DNA of 34,278 bases from Fidelibacterota bacterium (GTDB lineage: Bacteria; Fidelibacterota; UBA8477), in contig JAIPJR010000023.1 in assembly GCA_021734045.1 (NCBI GenBank), positions 1 to 34,278 on the forward strand, read 5' to 3'. The notes beneath the pieces were generated by a model, which made no database searches, was not told the origin of the DNA, and saw only the letters and a list, made by a program, of their open reading frames with translations. Shown piece by piece: positions 25,768 to 34,224 of this stretch. Made by a program: the position numbers and the translations under genes. Position 1 is the stretch's first letter; every line of letters begins with the position of its first letter.

Positions 25768-26500
25768 GAAGCTCCTCAAAAAGTTGGGGTAGCACCACCC
25801 CGGATGGTTGGTGCAAGGCTAAGTCCGCATGGGTTGTAAACGGGGTTTGATCCGGATTGATTTCAATAACCACTGCACCGTTATTTTTGGCGTCAAATGG
25901 AATCTGAGCCGCCGGATAGACCGCCGTGGAAGAGCCGATGGTGAACAGAATATCTGCTTGGTTAACCTCAGTCATCGCCGCACTCAATGTCTCCACCGGT
26001 AGTGATTCACCGAACCACACCACACCTGGCCGCACCAGACCACCACAGGCACATTTGGGAATGCCATTCTCCGACGTATCAAATATCATCGGCAACTCCA
26101 GCTCCTCCCGGCATTCCAGACAACGGGTAGTGAAGATATTTCCATGAAGTTCATAAATATTCTGATTCCCGGCCAGTTTATGAAGCCCATCCACGTTCTG
26201 CGTTATTACACAGGAATTGGGGAAAAGTTTCTGGAATTCGGTAATGGCCCCATGCCCCGGATTAGGCTTCACCGACAGGATTTTTTCCCGACGATAAAGA
26301 TACCAGTTCCATACCAATTCCGGTTCAGCACGAAAGCCTTGCACACTGGCCAGGCGCATGGGGTCGTATTTTGACCAATAACCATCCTTGTCCCGGAAGG
26401 TGGGAATCCCGCTCTCGGCAGAAATTCCGGCACCAGTGAAAAAAGCCATTCGGGATTCGGGTGTGAAGCGTTGGAGCAGATGGTCAGGCAGAAGTAGCAT
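25751..26500 (-). CDS. cobB: NAD-dependent protein deacylase, sirtuin class III type
   Basis: This is a Sir2-family enzyme that removes acyl groups from lysines using NAD. Motifs are GAGISAESGIPTFR at 23-36, TQNVDGLH at 100-107, catalytic H119 in ELHG, and a zinc site C127, C130, C150, C152. The pair Y67 and R70 in WYLYRREK is the class III (SIRT5/CobB) pocket that accepts succinyl- and malonyl-lysine, so desuccinylation is likely in addition to deacetylation. Length (249) is normal. The start overlaps no upstream gene. No Shine-Dalgarno is obvious, and a TATATT lies 8 nt before the ATG. Its stop overlaps the TPR gene start by 17 nt. Confidence 0.95.
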   Translation of the reverse strand: MLLLPDHLLQRFTPESRMAFFTGAGISAESGIPTFRDKDGYWSKYDPMRLASVQGFRAEPELVWNWYLYRREKILSVKPNPGHGAITEFQKLFPNSCVITQNVDGLHKLAGNQNIYELHGNIFTTRCLECREELELPMIFDTSENGIPKCACGGLVRPGVVWFGESLPVETLSAAMTEVNQADILFTIGSSTAVYPAAQIPFDAKNNGAVVIEINPDQTPFTTHADLALHQPSGVVLPQLFEELHAALA

Positions 26501-26553
26501 GGTGAATTAATATAGCCGGTGGCGAAGCGTTCCAAAGTGTCGGGATGCGGATT

Positions 26554-27183
26554 TCACGGTGCCCGACGATCGATTTTTCTCAGCACCGGCGCGATATCAG
26601 CCGGTGCGTAGCCCTGTCGTAACAGATAGTTCCAAATTCGCTGACGCTCCTTGTCGGTTATGGCTTCTTTTCCGCGCACCTTCTTCTCCACCAATGCGGT
26701 AATGGTCTCCTGAATCTCCGTTTCGTTGAAGGCAGCTTCCAGCACACGCTCAATAATCTCCTTTTCCACACCCTTCAGAAATAACTCTCTGCGAATCCGC
26801 CGGGGACCCCACCGCTTCAGGTTCATCTTGTCACGGGTGAATAACCGGGCAAAACGCTCATCATTCAGATAATCTTTTTGTACCAATTTCTGTAGAACCG
26901 CATCTGCAAACTCACCCAATTGCCGGGCTTGAAGTCGTTGTCGAATTTCACCACTGCTACGCTCCCGTTGGGCCAGCATGCGCATGGCAATATCATGAGC
27001 CTCAGTCAGGTGGACACGGTATTTTATTTCAGTCCGGAGCGAATCCGTAAGCTGCAAATCCTCGTGGAGTTTCAGTTCACCTACCAAGTCCGCCGGAACG
27101 GTTTCCCACAACATTCCGTCCACGAATATTTCGATTTTATAAGGTGGTTTTGGCAGGGTATGAAGTTTGGTGATGACTGACAT
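26554..27183 (-). CDS. recX: Regulatory protein RecX
   Basis: RecX binds RecA filaments and limits recombination. The 209-residue product has the RecX tandem three-helix repeats, for example AMRMLAQRERSSGEIRQRLQARQLG near 87-111, LVQKDYLNDERFARLFTRDKMNLKRWGPRRIRREL, and the C-terminal IWNYLLRQGYAPADI. I start at the ATG 27181-27183 (MSVITKL) because a longer frame would pass through the intrinsic terminator at 27202-27242. An N-terminal extension of about 75 residues with a beta-rich start is present, common in RecX of many Gram-negatives. It follows recA by about 100 nt but behind the terminator, so recX expression would depend on read-through or its own promoter. Confidence 0.93.
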   Translation of the reverse strand: MSVITKLHTLPKPPYKIEIFVDGMLWETVPADLVGELKLHEDLQLTDSLRTEIKYRVHLTEAHDIAMRMLAQRERSSGEIRQRLQARQLGEFADAVLQKLVQKDYLNDERFARLFTRDKMNLKRWGPRRIRRELFLKGVEKEIIERVLEAAFNETEIQETITALVEKKVRGKEAITDKERQRIWNYLLRQGYAPADIAPVLRKIDRRAP

Positions 27184-27199
27184 TGGATTTTGTTGAAAT

Positions 27200-27242
27200 A
27201 AAAACACGGCCAAAAAGTAATGCTTCTCTTCCCGGCCGTGTT
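27200..27242 (-). terminator. Intrinsic terminator after recA
   Basis: On the minus strand AACACGGCC (27242-27234) pairs with GGCCGTGTT (27211-27203) as a perfect 9-bp stem around a 22-nt loop, followed by TTT. It begins about 40 nt after the recA stop and ends 17 nt before the recX ATG. It marks the end of the dnaX-recA operon and would make recX expression depend on read-through. Confidence 0.8.
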
Positions 27243-27281
27243 TCACATGGGTTGTAATACCTCAAGCAGTTGGATACGCGC

Positions 27282-28355
27282 TTATTTTTTCCCTTCAGTG
27301 CTCTCCGTTGTTTTCGCCGATGCTTCATCCGCTTCCGGCTCCGTTTCCAGCATTCCCAGGAAGCCCTTTACTTCCTGCTCCATTTTCTGCATCACCTCGG
27401 GATTATCCTTTAAAAACGCTTTCACGTTCTCACGGCCCTGTCCCAACCGATCATCGCCGTAGCTGAACCAGGATCCACTCTTTTGCACGATATTGGCATT
27501 CAGCGCCACATCCAATAAATCGCCTTCATAAGAAATGCCCTGACCAAACATGATGTCGAATTCTGTTTCCCGGAAGGGTGGTGCCAGCTTGTTCTTCACC
27601 ACTTTGACCCGTACCCGGTTACCCACATTTTCAGTACCCTCTTTCACCTGCCCGATGCGACGAATATCCAGGCGAACCGAGGTGTAAAACTTCAGCGCCC
27701 GCCCTCCGGATGTGGTTTCGGGGCTACCGAACATAACACCTACTTTTTCACGCAATTGGTTGATAAAAATAACGCTGGTATGGGAGCGGCTCACCGAACC
27801 CGTGAGCTTCCGCAAGGCCTGCGACATCAGGCGGGCCTGCAAACCCACATGCGAATCACCCATCTCACCTTCCAGCTCGGCCCGGGGTACCAGTGCTGCA
27901 ACCGAGTCAATGATGATAATATCCAAGGCATTACTGCGCACCAAGGTATCAGTAATTTCCAATGCCTGCTCCCCTGAATCGGGTTGTGAAATCAGCAGGT
28001 TCTTGATATCCACACCCAGGTTACGGGCATAAATAGGATCCAACGCGTGCTCAGCATCGATGAATGCCGCGTACCCGCCCTTTTTCTGGGCATTGGCAAT
28101 CAAGTGGAGCGTCAGGGTGGTTTTTCCGGAAGATTCTGGTCCATAAATCTCACAAACCCGCCCGCGGGGAATCCCACCAATCCCCAGCGCAGCATCCAGG
28201 GACAAGGCACCGGTGGAGATGGTCCCGATTTTTACCCGGGAATCCTTGTCTCCCATGCGCATTATGGCGCCTTTACCGAATTGCCGTTCAATCTGAGAGG
28301 TGGCCAGATCCAGGGCTTTTAATTTTTCGTTATTCTGATTATTCGCGGCGCTCAT
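27282..28355 (-). CDS. recA: Recombinase RecA
   Basis: RecA coats single-stranded DNA, exchanges strands and triggers LexA-type autocleavage. At 357 residues, it has Walker [10 protein letters not shown] at 72-80, Walker [12 protein letters not shown] near 144-154, loop L1 with [45 protein letters not shown] across loop L2, and the C-terminal helical lobe followed by an acidic tail ([13 protein letters not shown]). Nothing critical is missing. The ATG overlaps the thpR stop by 4 nt. I see no convincing LexA box near it, so transcription seems to come from the upstream operon or from a promoter inside thpR. Confidence 0.99.
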   Translation of the reverse strand: MSAANNQNNEKLKALDLATSQIERQFGKGAIMRMGDKDSRVKIGTISTGALSLDAALGIGGIPRGRVCEIYGPESSGKTTLTLHLIANAQKKGGYAAFIDAEHALDPIYARNLGVDIKNLLISQPDSGEQALEITDTLVRSNALDIIIIDSVAALVPRAELEGEMGDSHVGLQARLMSQALRKLTGSVSRSHTSVIFINQLREKVGVMFGSPETTSGGRALKFYTSVRLDIRRIGQVKEGTENVGNRVRVKVVKNKLAPPFRETEFDIMFGQGISYEGDLLDVALNANIVQKSGSWFSYGDDRLGQGRENVKAFLKDNPEVMQKMEQEVKGFLGMLETEPEADEASAKTTESTEGKK

Positions 28356-28936
28356 GCCAAACCTCCCTTATTCAGGTTAAATACTTTCAAGGTTGAATAC
28401 TCCGCACCAGTGGGCTTTAATTCACTGCGATACCAATTCACGGACTCTACGCGCCATATGAGAGGCGGTAACGCCGTGGAAAGCAAGCTGTGTAAAAGCT
28501 CTGATGCTGGTTTAAGAAACTTGACCCGACCCAGGGTAATGTGGGGAACGAAGTGGCGGCGGTCAATATCAAATCCAGCTGCTATCATGATTTCATCAAT
28601 CTGTTTTTTCAATGCCGACAGACTGACACTTTCATCCTCTACACCTACCCACAATACCCGGGGGTGATTTGCATGGGGAAACACACCGGTTTCCCGGAGT
28701 GCTAATTGAAAAGGGATGAAATCCTCACAGATGCGTTGGATTTTCGGACTCATTTCCTCAATAAAATCAGGCTGGGTGTCGCCTAAAAATGTCAAAGTCA
28801 GGTGCGATGCAGTTAAATTCGTCCACTTGACACGACCCGGCAGGGTTTTCAGGCGCGTCTGGAGCTCAGTGAGATATTCACTCACCGCAGCGCTAAGCGC
28901 TACACCGACAAATGTCCTTATCGCATTGTCACTCAT
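28352..28936 (-). CDS. thpR: RNA 2',3'-cyclic phosphodiesterase (2H family, ThpR)
   Basis: ThpR opens 2',3'-cyclic phosphate ends on RNA and was formerly called 2'-5' RNA ligase. The two catalytic HxT tetrads are visible: H45-L-T47 in [10 protein letters not shown] and H132-I-T134 in VPHITLGRV. At 194 residues with a N-terminal RTFVGVALS start, it matches the family. It overlaps cinA by 4 nt upstream and recA by 4 nt downstream. This cinA-thpR-recA order is found in many bacteria (established knowledge of the cinA-recA operon), so its place is ordinary even if its exact cellular RNA substrate is not known. Confidence 0.95.
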   Translation of the reverse strand: MSDNAIRTFVGVALSAAVSEYLTELQTRLKTLPGRVKWTNLTASHLTLTFLGDTQPDFIEEMSPKIQRICEDFIPFQLALRETGVFPHANHPRVLWVGVEDESVSLSALKKQIDEIMIAAGFDIDRRHFVPHITLGRVKFLKPASELLHSLLSTALPPLIWRVESVNWYRSELKPTGAEYSTLKVFNLNKGGLA

Positions 28937-30180
28937 TGTGTCGCGTCCGCCAGCAATTTAAGCCGCAATAGGTTCAGTGCCGCCATGGCTGTCATCTCTT
29001 TGTTCATTACGCGGTCCTGACCAAATTGAAAGCGCTTTACGGTGAAATCATCTTTGCGACCGACACCGATATAGACCATACCAACCGGTTTATCCTCCGT
29101 ACCACCGGTGGGGCCGGCGATTCCTGATACCGCCACAGCATAATCAGCTCCGGATATTGACAGCGCACCGGATAACATGGCTTTTACCGTAGCCTCGCTC
29201 ACAGCGCCTTCACTTTCCAAGACCTCCAGCGGAACGTCCAAAACACCATGCTTCACACGATTCGCATAGGTCACATAGCCCGCTTCAAAATAGTCACTAC
29301 TACCACTCACATCCGTCAGCATATTAGCAATCAGACCACCTGTACAGCTTTCTGCTGTAGTCACTTTGGCATTCAGTTGCCTTAACAATTCACCAACCAC
29401 TGCCGGTAGCGTATCCTCATTGACGCCATAAATCGCCTTGGGCAAGAGTTGCCGTAATTGATTCACCGTGGCATCCAATTCCGACCGACCGGCCTTGGCA
29501 TCTTCTGCAAACAGGGAGAGCCGGATCGTCACACCAGTATGTTTGGGTAGGTAGGCGACCTTCAAATCGGGTTTATCCCGGAAAATATGGTGTATGGATT
29601 CGTACAACCTGGATTCTGGAACGCCGGTGGTGTGTACACGCACCCGAAGCACACGCGTGCTGGTGCGGTCTTTTAATCGCGGGATAATTTCTTCCAGCAT
29701 AATTGCCCGCATCTCACGGGGAACGCCCGGCATGGAATAGACCACCTTCTCGCCCACCTGAAAAGCCATACCCTGTGCTGAACCGGCAGAATTATGTAAC
29801 AATTCGGCATTGGCAGGATATTCGGCTTGATTCTCGTTGATTTTGGGCAGTTTATACCCCCGCCGTTCAAATCGTTTTTTGATTTTTTCCAGAATTTCCG
29901 GGTAAAATTTCAGGTCAACGTGGAAGTAGTTACACAATGCTTTTTTCGTCATGTCGTCGTGTGTTGGTCCCAAACCACCGGTCAGCGTTACCACATCTGC
30001 TCGGCTTAGCGCCCGGTCCAATGCATCTCTGATGTCGTCCAGATCATCACCCACGGTAGTCTGCCACCGGGTCATAATGCCCAGTGCTTCCAATTCCTGA
30101 GCGATAAAGACGCTGTTTGTATTCAGGGTGAGACCTGAGAGGAGTTCGTCACCGATACCAATCGTTTCCGCAAAAATCAT
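28933..30180 (-). CDS. cinA: CinA: competence/damage-inducible protein with nicotinamide mononucleotide deamidase domain
   Basis: CinA converts NMN to nicotinic acid mononucleotide for NAD recycling. The 415-residue product has an N-terminal MoCF-type (molybdopterin-binding-like) half starting FAETIGIGDELLSG with TLTGGLGPTHDDMT near 65-78, and a C-terminal deamidase half with TAESCTGGLIANMLTDVSGSS near 300 and ADYAVAVSGIAGPTGGTEDKP. I start at the ATG at 30178-30180, which overlaps the pgpA stop by 4 nt (ATGA). A longer frame adds 25 residues unlike the family. It also overlaps thpR by 4 nt. Confidence 0.96.
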   Translation of the reverse strand: MIFAETIGIGDELLSGLTLNTNSVFIAQELEALGIMTRWQTTVGDDLDDIRDALDRALSRADVVTLTGGLGPTHDDMTKKALCNYFHVDLKFYPEILEKIKKRFERRGYKLPKINENQAEYPANAELLHNSAGSAQGMAFQVGEKVVYSMPGVPREMRAIMLEEIIPRLKDRTSTRVLRVRVHTTGVPESRLYESIHHIFRDKPDLKVAYLPKHTGVTIRLSLFAEDAKAGRSELDATVNQLRQLLPKAIYGVNEDTLPAVVGELLRQLNAKVTTAESCTGGLIANMLTDVSGSSDYFEAGYVTYANRVKHGVLDVPLEVLESEGAVSEATVKAMLSGALSISGADYAVAVSGIAGPTGGTEDKPVGMVYIGVGRKDDFTVKRFQFGQDRVMNKEMTAMAALNLLRLKLLADATQ

Positions 30181-30635
30181 AAAATGACCGTGTAAACCTG
30201 GATGAGCGTAAACGCAAAAACTCCGGCCAGTATATCGTCTGCCATCACACCCCAACCACCGGGCCAGGACTGTACGCGGTCAATCCACCACGGCTTCCAA
30301 ATATCGAATAAGCGGAATAGCACAAACGCGGCCAGCCAGAAGCCCCAATGTGGCGGGATGAGTAACAGCGCTATCCACTGACCCACGAATTCATCAATCA
30401 CCACCTGAGAAGGATCCGCCACGTCAATGGATTTGGCGTACACATCGGCTGACACCGTCCCGAGCCAAATCAGTAGAAAGATGACTCCCAGCGTCCAGAC
30501 TAACGATATTTCCAACACCACATGCCACAGAATGACAAAAATCAACCCCACCAGACTGCCTGCCGTTCCCGGCGCAACGGGAAAACGCCCTACATATCCC
30601 ACCGTACTGATAAATTCCGCCAGTGATTTGTTCAT
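30177..30635 (-). CDS. pgpA: Phosphatidylglycerophosphatase A
   Basis: PgpA dephosphorylates phosphatidylglycerol phosphate, the second step of phosphatidylglycerol synthesis. The 152-residue membrane protein has the family's GRFPVAPGTAGSLVG at 16-30, VVIDEFVGQWIAL with D81-E82, and the C-terminal GGWGVMADDILAGV with the metal-binding DD. It follows pgsA directly, with a 4-nt overlap, so consecutive enzymes of one pathway are co-translated. Confidence 0.97.
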   Translation of the reverse strand: MNKSLAEFISTVGYVGRFPVAPGTAGSLVGLIFVILWHVVLEISLVWTLGVIFLLIWLGTVSADVYAKSIDVADPSQVVIDEFVGQWIALLLIPPHWGFWLAAFVLFRLFDIWKPWWIDRVQSWPGGWGVMADDILAGVFAFTLIQVYTVIL

Positions 30636-31222
30636 GAATTCAGTAGCTGGTAGAAAGCCTTACGATTCACCCAGAAATAGTGGAATCCCGTATAAGCTGT
30701 AATAAGACCGGTAAGGGTAAAAATGCCAATGACCACCGACCATTCTTCCAGCCATTGGACCAGATTTGCCAGTTGGTGCCAATGACTCATTAAAATGATG
30801 ACCAGCCCCACATACATGGAGATATACTGGAAGGTGGTTTTCCATTTCGCCACCCGGCTGGTTTCCATGGAATGCCCCTGATTCAACATACCCCAGCGCA
30901 AGAGCGTTACTGCTGCATCCCGGAAGACCACTACACCGGTAATCCACACTGGAACAATCTCCAGGATATTCAGCGTAATGAAGGTGCCATTGACCAAAAT
31001 CTTATCCGCCAGCGGGTCCATGAACTGACCAAATTCACTCACTACTTCTAGCCGCCGGGCGATGATGCCGTCAAATAAATCAGAAAGCGATGCCAACAGA
31101 AACAGGATGAAGGCAGTCAGGTGGATATAGAAATTGTCGAAACCCAATAAAAACCAGATGATAATCGGTGTGGCTACAATGCGGAAAATAGTCAGCATGT
31201 TTGGTATTGCCCGACGAATCAT
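30632..31222 (-). CDS. pgsA: CDP-diacylglycerol-glycerol-3-phosphate 3-phosphatidyltransferase
   Basis: PgsA joins CDP-diacylglycerol and glycerol-3-phosphate to make phosphatidylglycerol phosphate. The CDP-alcohol phosphotransferase signature is intact: D48, D51-G52, A55-R56, G65, D69 and D73 in SDLFDGIIARRLEVV and GQFMDPLADK. Length is 196 residues with about five membrane helices. The N-terminus RRAIPNMLTIFRI is typical. It overlaps recR (4 nt) upstream and pgpA (4 nt) downstream. CDP-diacylglycerol would come from CdsA, encoded at 22790-23626. Confidence 0.97.
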   Translation of the reverse strand: MIRRAIPNMLTIFRIVATPIIIWFLLGFDNFYIHLTAFILFLLASLSDLFDGIIARRLEVVSEFGQFMDPLADKILVNGTFITLNILEIVPVWITGVVVFRDAAVTLLRWGMLNQGHSMETSRVAKWKTTFQYISMYVGLVIILMSHWHQLANLVQWLEEWSVVIGIFTLTGLITAYTGFHYFWVNRKAFYQLLNS

Positions 31223-31812
31223 AGCGGATTCCTCTCTTCCAGCGCCCGTCCCAGGGTGGCTTCGTCAATATACTCCAAATCGCCACCCATCGGCACGCCT
31301 CTGGCCAATCTTGTCATTTTTACCGGCCGGTCACGGAGCAGACGCGCCAGGTATAAGGCTGTTGTCTCGCCTTCCACGCTGGGATTTAATGCTAAAATGA
31401 CTTCTTCCACCTCATCCAGGCGCTTGACGAAAGAATCGATGTTCAATTCATCCGGACCTACACCCTCCAGTGGCGAGAGAATGCCACCCAGAATATGGTA
31501 TTTCCCGCGGTAGCGACCGGTGCGCTCAATCGCGACCACATCCATGGTATCTTCAACCACACAGATCGTACTGCCGTCCCGATTGGGGTGGGCGCAGATG
31601 GGACACGGGTCCGTTTCTGTTATTAGTCCGCAAATGCTGCATGTCCCGATCTTATCCACGCTGGCCTTCAGTAAATCACCCAGACGGCGCACATCATCCG
31701 CCGGCCATTTCAACAGATCGAATGCCATCCGCTGAGCCGTCTTCTTCCCGATACCCGGGAACCGCGATAATTGTTCGGTAATCAGGTCCAGTGTTTCAGG
31801 AAGCAGCTTCAT
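31219..31812 (-). CDS. recR: Recombination mediator RecR
   Basis: RecR works with RecO (and RecF) to load RecA on gapped DNA. The 197-residue product has a helix-hairpin-helix near residues 10-30 (RFPGIGKKTAQRMA), a C4 zinc finger at C58, C61, C70, C73, and a Toprim domain beginning ICVVEDTMDVVAIERT near 83, followed by LNPSVEGETTALYLARLL. Family blocks are complete. It lies 3 nt downstream of ybaB, the usual dnaX-ybaB-recR order. Confidence 0.97.
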   Translation of the reverse strand: MKLLPETLDLITEQLSRFPGIGKKTAQRMAFDLLKWPADDVRRLGDLLKASVDKIGTCSICGLITETDPCPICAHPNRDGSTICVVEDTMDVVAIERTGRYRGKYHILGGILSPLEGVGPDELNIDSFVKRLDEVEEVILALNPSVEGETTALYLARLLRDRPVKMTRLARGVPMGGDLEYIDEATLGRALEERNPL

Positions 31813-31815
31813 GCG

Positions 31816-32145
31816 CTAAAATCCAGGAATTTTCATGCCGGGAGGTAACATACCGCCAGTAATTTTTCCCATGTGTTCCTGCGCTGCATCCTGGGCATTG
31901 GAAAGCGCCTGATTCACCGCGGCCAGAACCAAATCTTCAACCATCTCTTTCTCGTCCTCCAGCACTTCAGGTGCAATTGTCACCGCCAGCACTTCCATTT
32001 TCGCATTGGCGCGAACGGTGATCATGCCACCACCAGCAGTGCCTTCCACCTCAATATTTACCAGCTCTTCCTGCGCCTCAGCCATCTTTTGCTGCATTTG
32101 CTGGGCTTGCTTCATCAAATTGCCCATTCCACCTTTAGGTAACAT
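31816..32145 (-). CDS. ybaB: YbaB/EbfC nucleoid-associated protein
   Basis: This is a small homodimeric DNA-binding protein found between dnaX and recR in many bacteria. The 109 residues show the family pattern: N-terminal amphipathic helix (MGNLMKQAQQMQQKMAEAQEEL), a three-strand core with VEGTAGGGMITVRANAKMEVLAVTI, and a C-terminal helix AAVNQALSNAQDAAQEHMGKI. A GGAG Shine-Dalgarno (TAGGAGATACC) lies just before the ATG. It follows dnaX by 59 nt. Confidence 0.96.
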   Translation of the reverse strand: MLPKGGMGNLMKQAQQMQQKMAEAQEELVNIEVEGTAGGGMITVRANAKMEVLAVTIAPEVLEDEKEMVEDLVLAAVNQALSNAQDAAQEHMGKITGGMLPPGMKIPGF

Positions 32146-32204
32146 GGTATCTCCTATCCGCTCTATTCATTTTATTCATGTGATTTATTTTTATTTCCTT
32201 GGCC

Positions 32205-33917
32205 TCAATCTTTAATGATTTCACCGTCAAATAGGCTTAACACATGCTGGGCCACCGGGTGACTCCACACCTCATCTTCCTGCTTTGGTTCAGGTTTGAA
32301 ATCAGCCTTAATCTCAAGCCGAAACGGTACCGGCTGTTGGAACACCGCTGACAGAGCTTTTTTCAGTAAATCTTTTCCCTGCTGTAATTTTTCCACCTGA
32401 AATTCGTGCTCAGCACTAAAAAATATCTGCACCGTATTCTTGGTAAGTCCGCCGGGTGCACCTTCCTCTAAAAAGGTGGCCAGCATGGGCTTCAATGAAC
32501 GCATGGCCGAAATTACATCCGGCCATTTTTCCTGAACCATCTGCAGCGTAAGCGGTGCTTTGGGAGTCGCGTCGCTTGCACCAGCGGTGTCTTGCTCAAC
32601 CCGATTTTCAACCGGGTGGGAAGTCTGCTTTTCCGGCTTTGCATCTTTAGGCTTAACACGCTGTGTATCAGCAAGTTTCCCCTTATTATCTTGTGTGGTT
32701 TTTTCGTGAACCGAGGCAGCCGGTTTAGGCGGGAAGGTTGGGAATTCTACACTGGGTTCACCGGTTCCAACCGGACTTTTTTTTTCCGGCGATGAAATAT
32801 TTCCCTGCAGCAATTCATCCAAATGAATAGCTCGGGTCATTTTGGTCAGTTTCACTAAAAGCAATTCGGCTGCTACACGCTGATTGCTAGCTTGCCTCAA
32901 TTGCCGGAGTGTATCCAGTGTCATATTCTGGATACGAATCAAATCGCGCTCATCAAAAAGCTTGCTCTGAGCAAGAATTCGCTCTTTCACCGATTCGGTG
33001 AGGTTGAGTAAATCGGTACTGTTGGTCAGTCGCACGATGAGAAGCGACCGGACATGTTCCGCCAAACCGGTGAGGAATTCCCCCACATCGGCACCACCAG
33101 AGAGGAGATCGTCCAGTGCTTGAAGAATCATATCGGATGACTGTTTGGCGATAATATCCATGGTGTTGAAATAAATGTCCACATCCACAATTCCCAGCAC
33201 CTGCCGCACCGTATTCAGGTCAATGTCTTCCGGTGCAAACGCGATAACCTGATCCAGCAGACTGAGTGCATCCCGTAAACTCCCGTCAGCTTTATTGGCT
33301 ATGAGGGTGAGAGAATCGGTATCGGCCTTAATATTTTCGGTAGCACAAATATCCTGGAGCTGTTTGACCATATCCCGGCTACCGATGCGCTTAAAATCGA
33401 AGCGTTGACAGCGAGATAAGATTGTGGCAGGTACTTTATGGGGCTCGGTTGTGGCGAAGATGAACAGCACTTGCTCCGGCGGCTCCTCCAGCGTTTTCAG
33501 TAACGCGTTAAAAGCCTCCTTGGTGAGCATGTGAATTTCGTCAATGATATAAACCCGGTATTTTGAATTGGTAGGCGGGTACTTGACCACCTCCCGCAAT
33601 TCCCGGATAGAATCAATACCTCGTGTGGATGCGCCATCAATCTCCTGCACATCCATACTGCGCCCCTCCGTGATCTCTTTGCAATGCACACAGGCATTGC
33701 ATGGCTCACTGTTGACGGGAGATTCGCAGTTCAGGGCTTTGGCCAGCAGGCGGGCAGTGGTGGTTTTACCAACCCCACGGGGACCCGTAAAAATATACCC
33801 TTGTCCTAACCGGTCCCGTTCAATGGCATTTCGAATGGTAACAGTCACATGCTCCTGCCCCACAACATCACCAAATTGCTGGGGACGGTATTTGATGGAG
33901 AGGACTTTGTAGGACAT
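32205..33917 (-). CDS. dnaX: DNA polymerase III subunit tau (and probable gamma by slippage)
   Basis: This is the clamp-loader ATPase that also holds the polymerase cores and helicase together. Walker A is GPRGVGKTT with K51. The zinc module is C63, C72, C75, C78. Walker B is IIDEIHML near 118. Sensor-1 is FATTEPHKVPATILSRC, and the clamp-loader collar (domain III) extends to about residue 370. After it, a Lys/Pro-rich linker and a C-terminal polymerase-binding domain complete the 570-residue tau form. An A9 tract at codons 378-381 could yield a gamma-like protein of 386-389 residues. GGAAG about 11 nt before the ATG serves as ribosome site. The SRP RNA gene is directly upstream. Confidence 0.97.
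   Translation of the reverse strand: MSYKVLSIKYRPQQFGDVVGQEHVTVTIRNAIERDRLGQGYIFTGPRGVGKTTTARLLAKALNCESPVNSEPCNACVHCKEITEGRSMDVQEIDGASTRGIDSIRELREVVKYPPTNSKYRVYIIDEIHMLTKEAFNALLKTLEEPPEQVLFIFATTEPHKVPATILSRCQRFDFKRIGSRDMVKQLQDICATENIKADTDSLTLIANKADGSLRDALSLLDQVIAFAPEDIDLNTVRQVLGIVDVDIYFNTMDIIAKQSSDMILQALDDLLSGGADVGEFLTGLAEHVRSLLIVRLTNSTDLLNLTESVKERILAQSKLFDERDLIRIQNMTLDTLRQLRQASNQRVAAELLLVKLTKMTRAIHLDELLQGNISSPEKKSPVGTGEPSVEFPTFPPKPAASVHEKTTQDNKGKLADTQRVKPKDAKPEKQTSHPVENRVEQDTAGASDATPKAPLTLQMVQEKWPDVISAMRSLKPMLATFLEEGAPGGLTKNTVQIFFSAEHEFQVEKLQQGKDLLKKALSAVFQQPVPFRLEIKADFKPEPKQEDEVWSHPVAQHVLSLFDGEIIKD
32761..32785 (-). promoter_or_regulatory. Probable programmed slippage site in dnaX: A9 run plus hairpin
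   Basis: In the coding strand GAAAAAAAAAGT (A run at 32785-32777) encodes E378-K-K-S381 just past the collar domain. Two bases after the run, CCGGTTGGAACCGG (32774-32761) folds into a 5-bp hairpin with a 4-nt loop. Adding one A, or a ribosomal -1 shift, gives TGA after six residues (386 aa). Losing one A gives TAG after nine (389 aa). Thermus thermophilus dnaX uses an A9 run for transcriptional slippage, and E. coli uses A6G with a hairpin, so both modes are possible. Confidence 0.6.
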
Positions 33918-33957
33918 GCTGTCAGATGCTTCCGGGTTGTCGGGTTGAACATAAAAA

Positions 33958-34147
33958 CCGATTTCAGCTTGGCGCGGTCACGAACCGTTGCCTGTTCCTG
34001 TCCGGGCACCCTCCCGGCACATGGTTTCACCGCGTACCGCTGCTTCCTTCCGGACCTGACGGGGTTCAGCAGGATTCCATTGCGAGAGACCCGGAGCAGG
34101 AACAGGCATCAGCCCGTAAGTGATGGATTTCCTGTACCTGAAATCGG
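33958..34147 (-). repeat. 10-bp inverted repeat enclosing the SRP RNA, 3' arm followed by U5
   Basis: CCGATTTCAG (34147-34138, minus strand) is perfectly complementary to CTGAAATCGG (33967-33958). The second arm is followed by TTTTT and lies 41 nt before the dnaX ATG. The arms are separated by the whole SRP gene. Together they could close a precursor stem and act as a terminator or RNase III processing site between SRP RNA and dnaX. The rest of 33918-34224 outside these elements shows no gene, and I found no convincing promoter. Confidence 0.5.
33989..34108 (-). ncRNA. ffs: Signal recognition particle RNA (4.5S-type)
   Basis: The Ffh-binding domain is unmistakable on the minus strand. GUCAGGUCCGGAAGGAAGCAGC contains the GGAA tetraloop region and symmetric internal loop of SRP helix 8. 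The ends pair as GCCUGUUCCUG with CAGGAACAGGC, an 11-bp closing helix, so the RNA is about 120 nt. It is slightly longer than E. coli 4.5S RNA but lacks an Alu domain. It lies upstream of dnaX, the same position as scr in Bacillus subtilis. A further 10-bp inverted repeat surrounds it (separate entry). Confidence 0.95.
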
Positions 34148-34224
34148 CTGACAAAAAGCTCAGAAATGTAAACGGCGGCCTCACCTCTTCCAAGTCGGAA
34201 GCAGATTTGGCCGGAATTTATTCA

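Noticed and set aside
33849-34193. Several short frames on both strands around 34000
   Set aside because: They cover the SRP RNA, whose structure explains the sequence.
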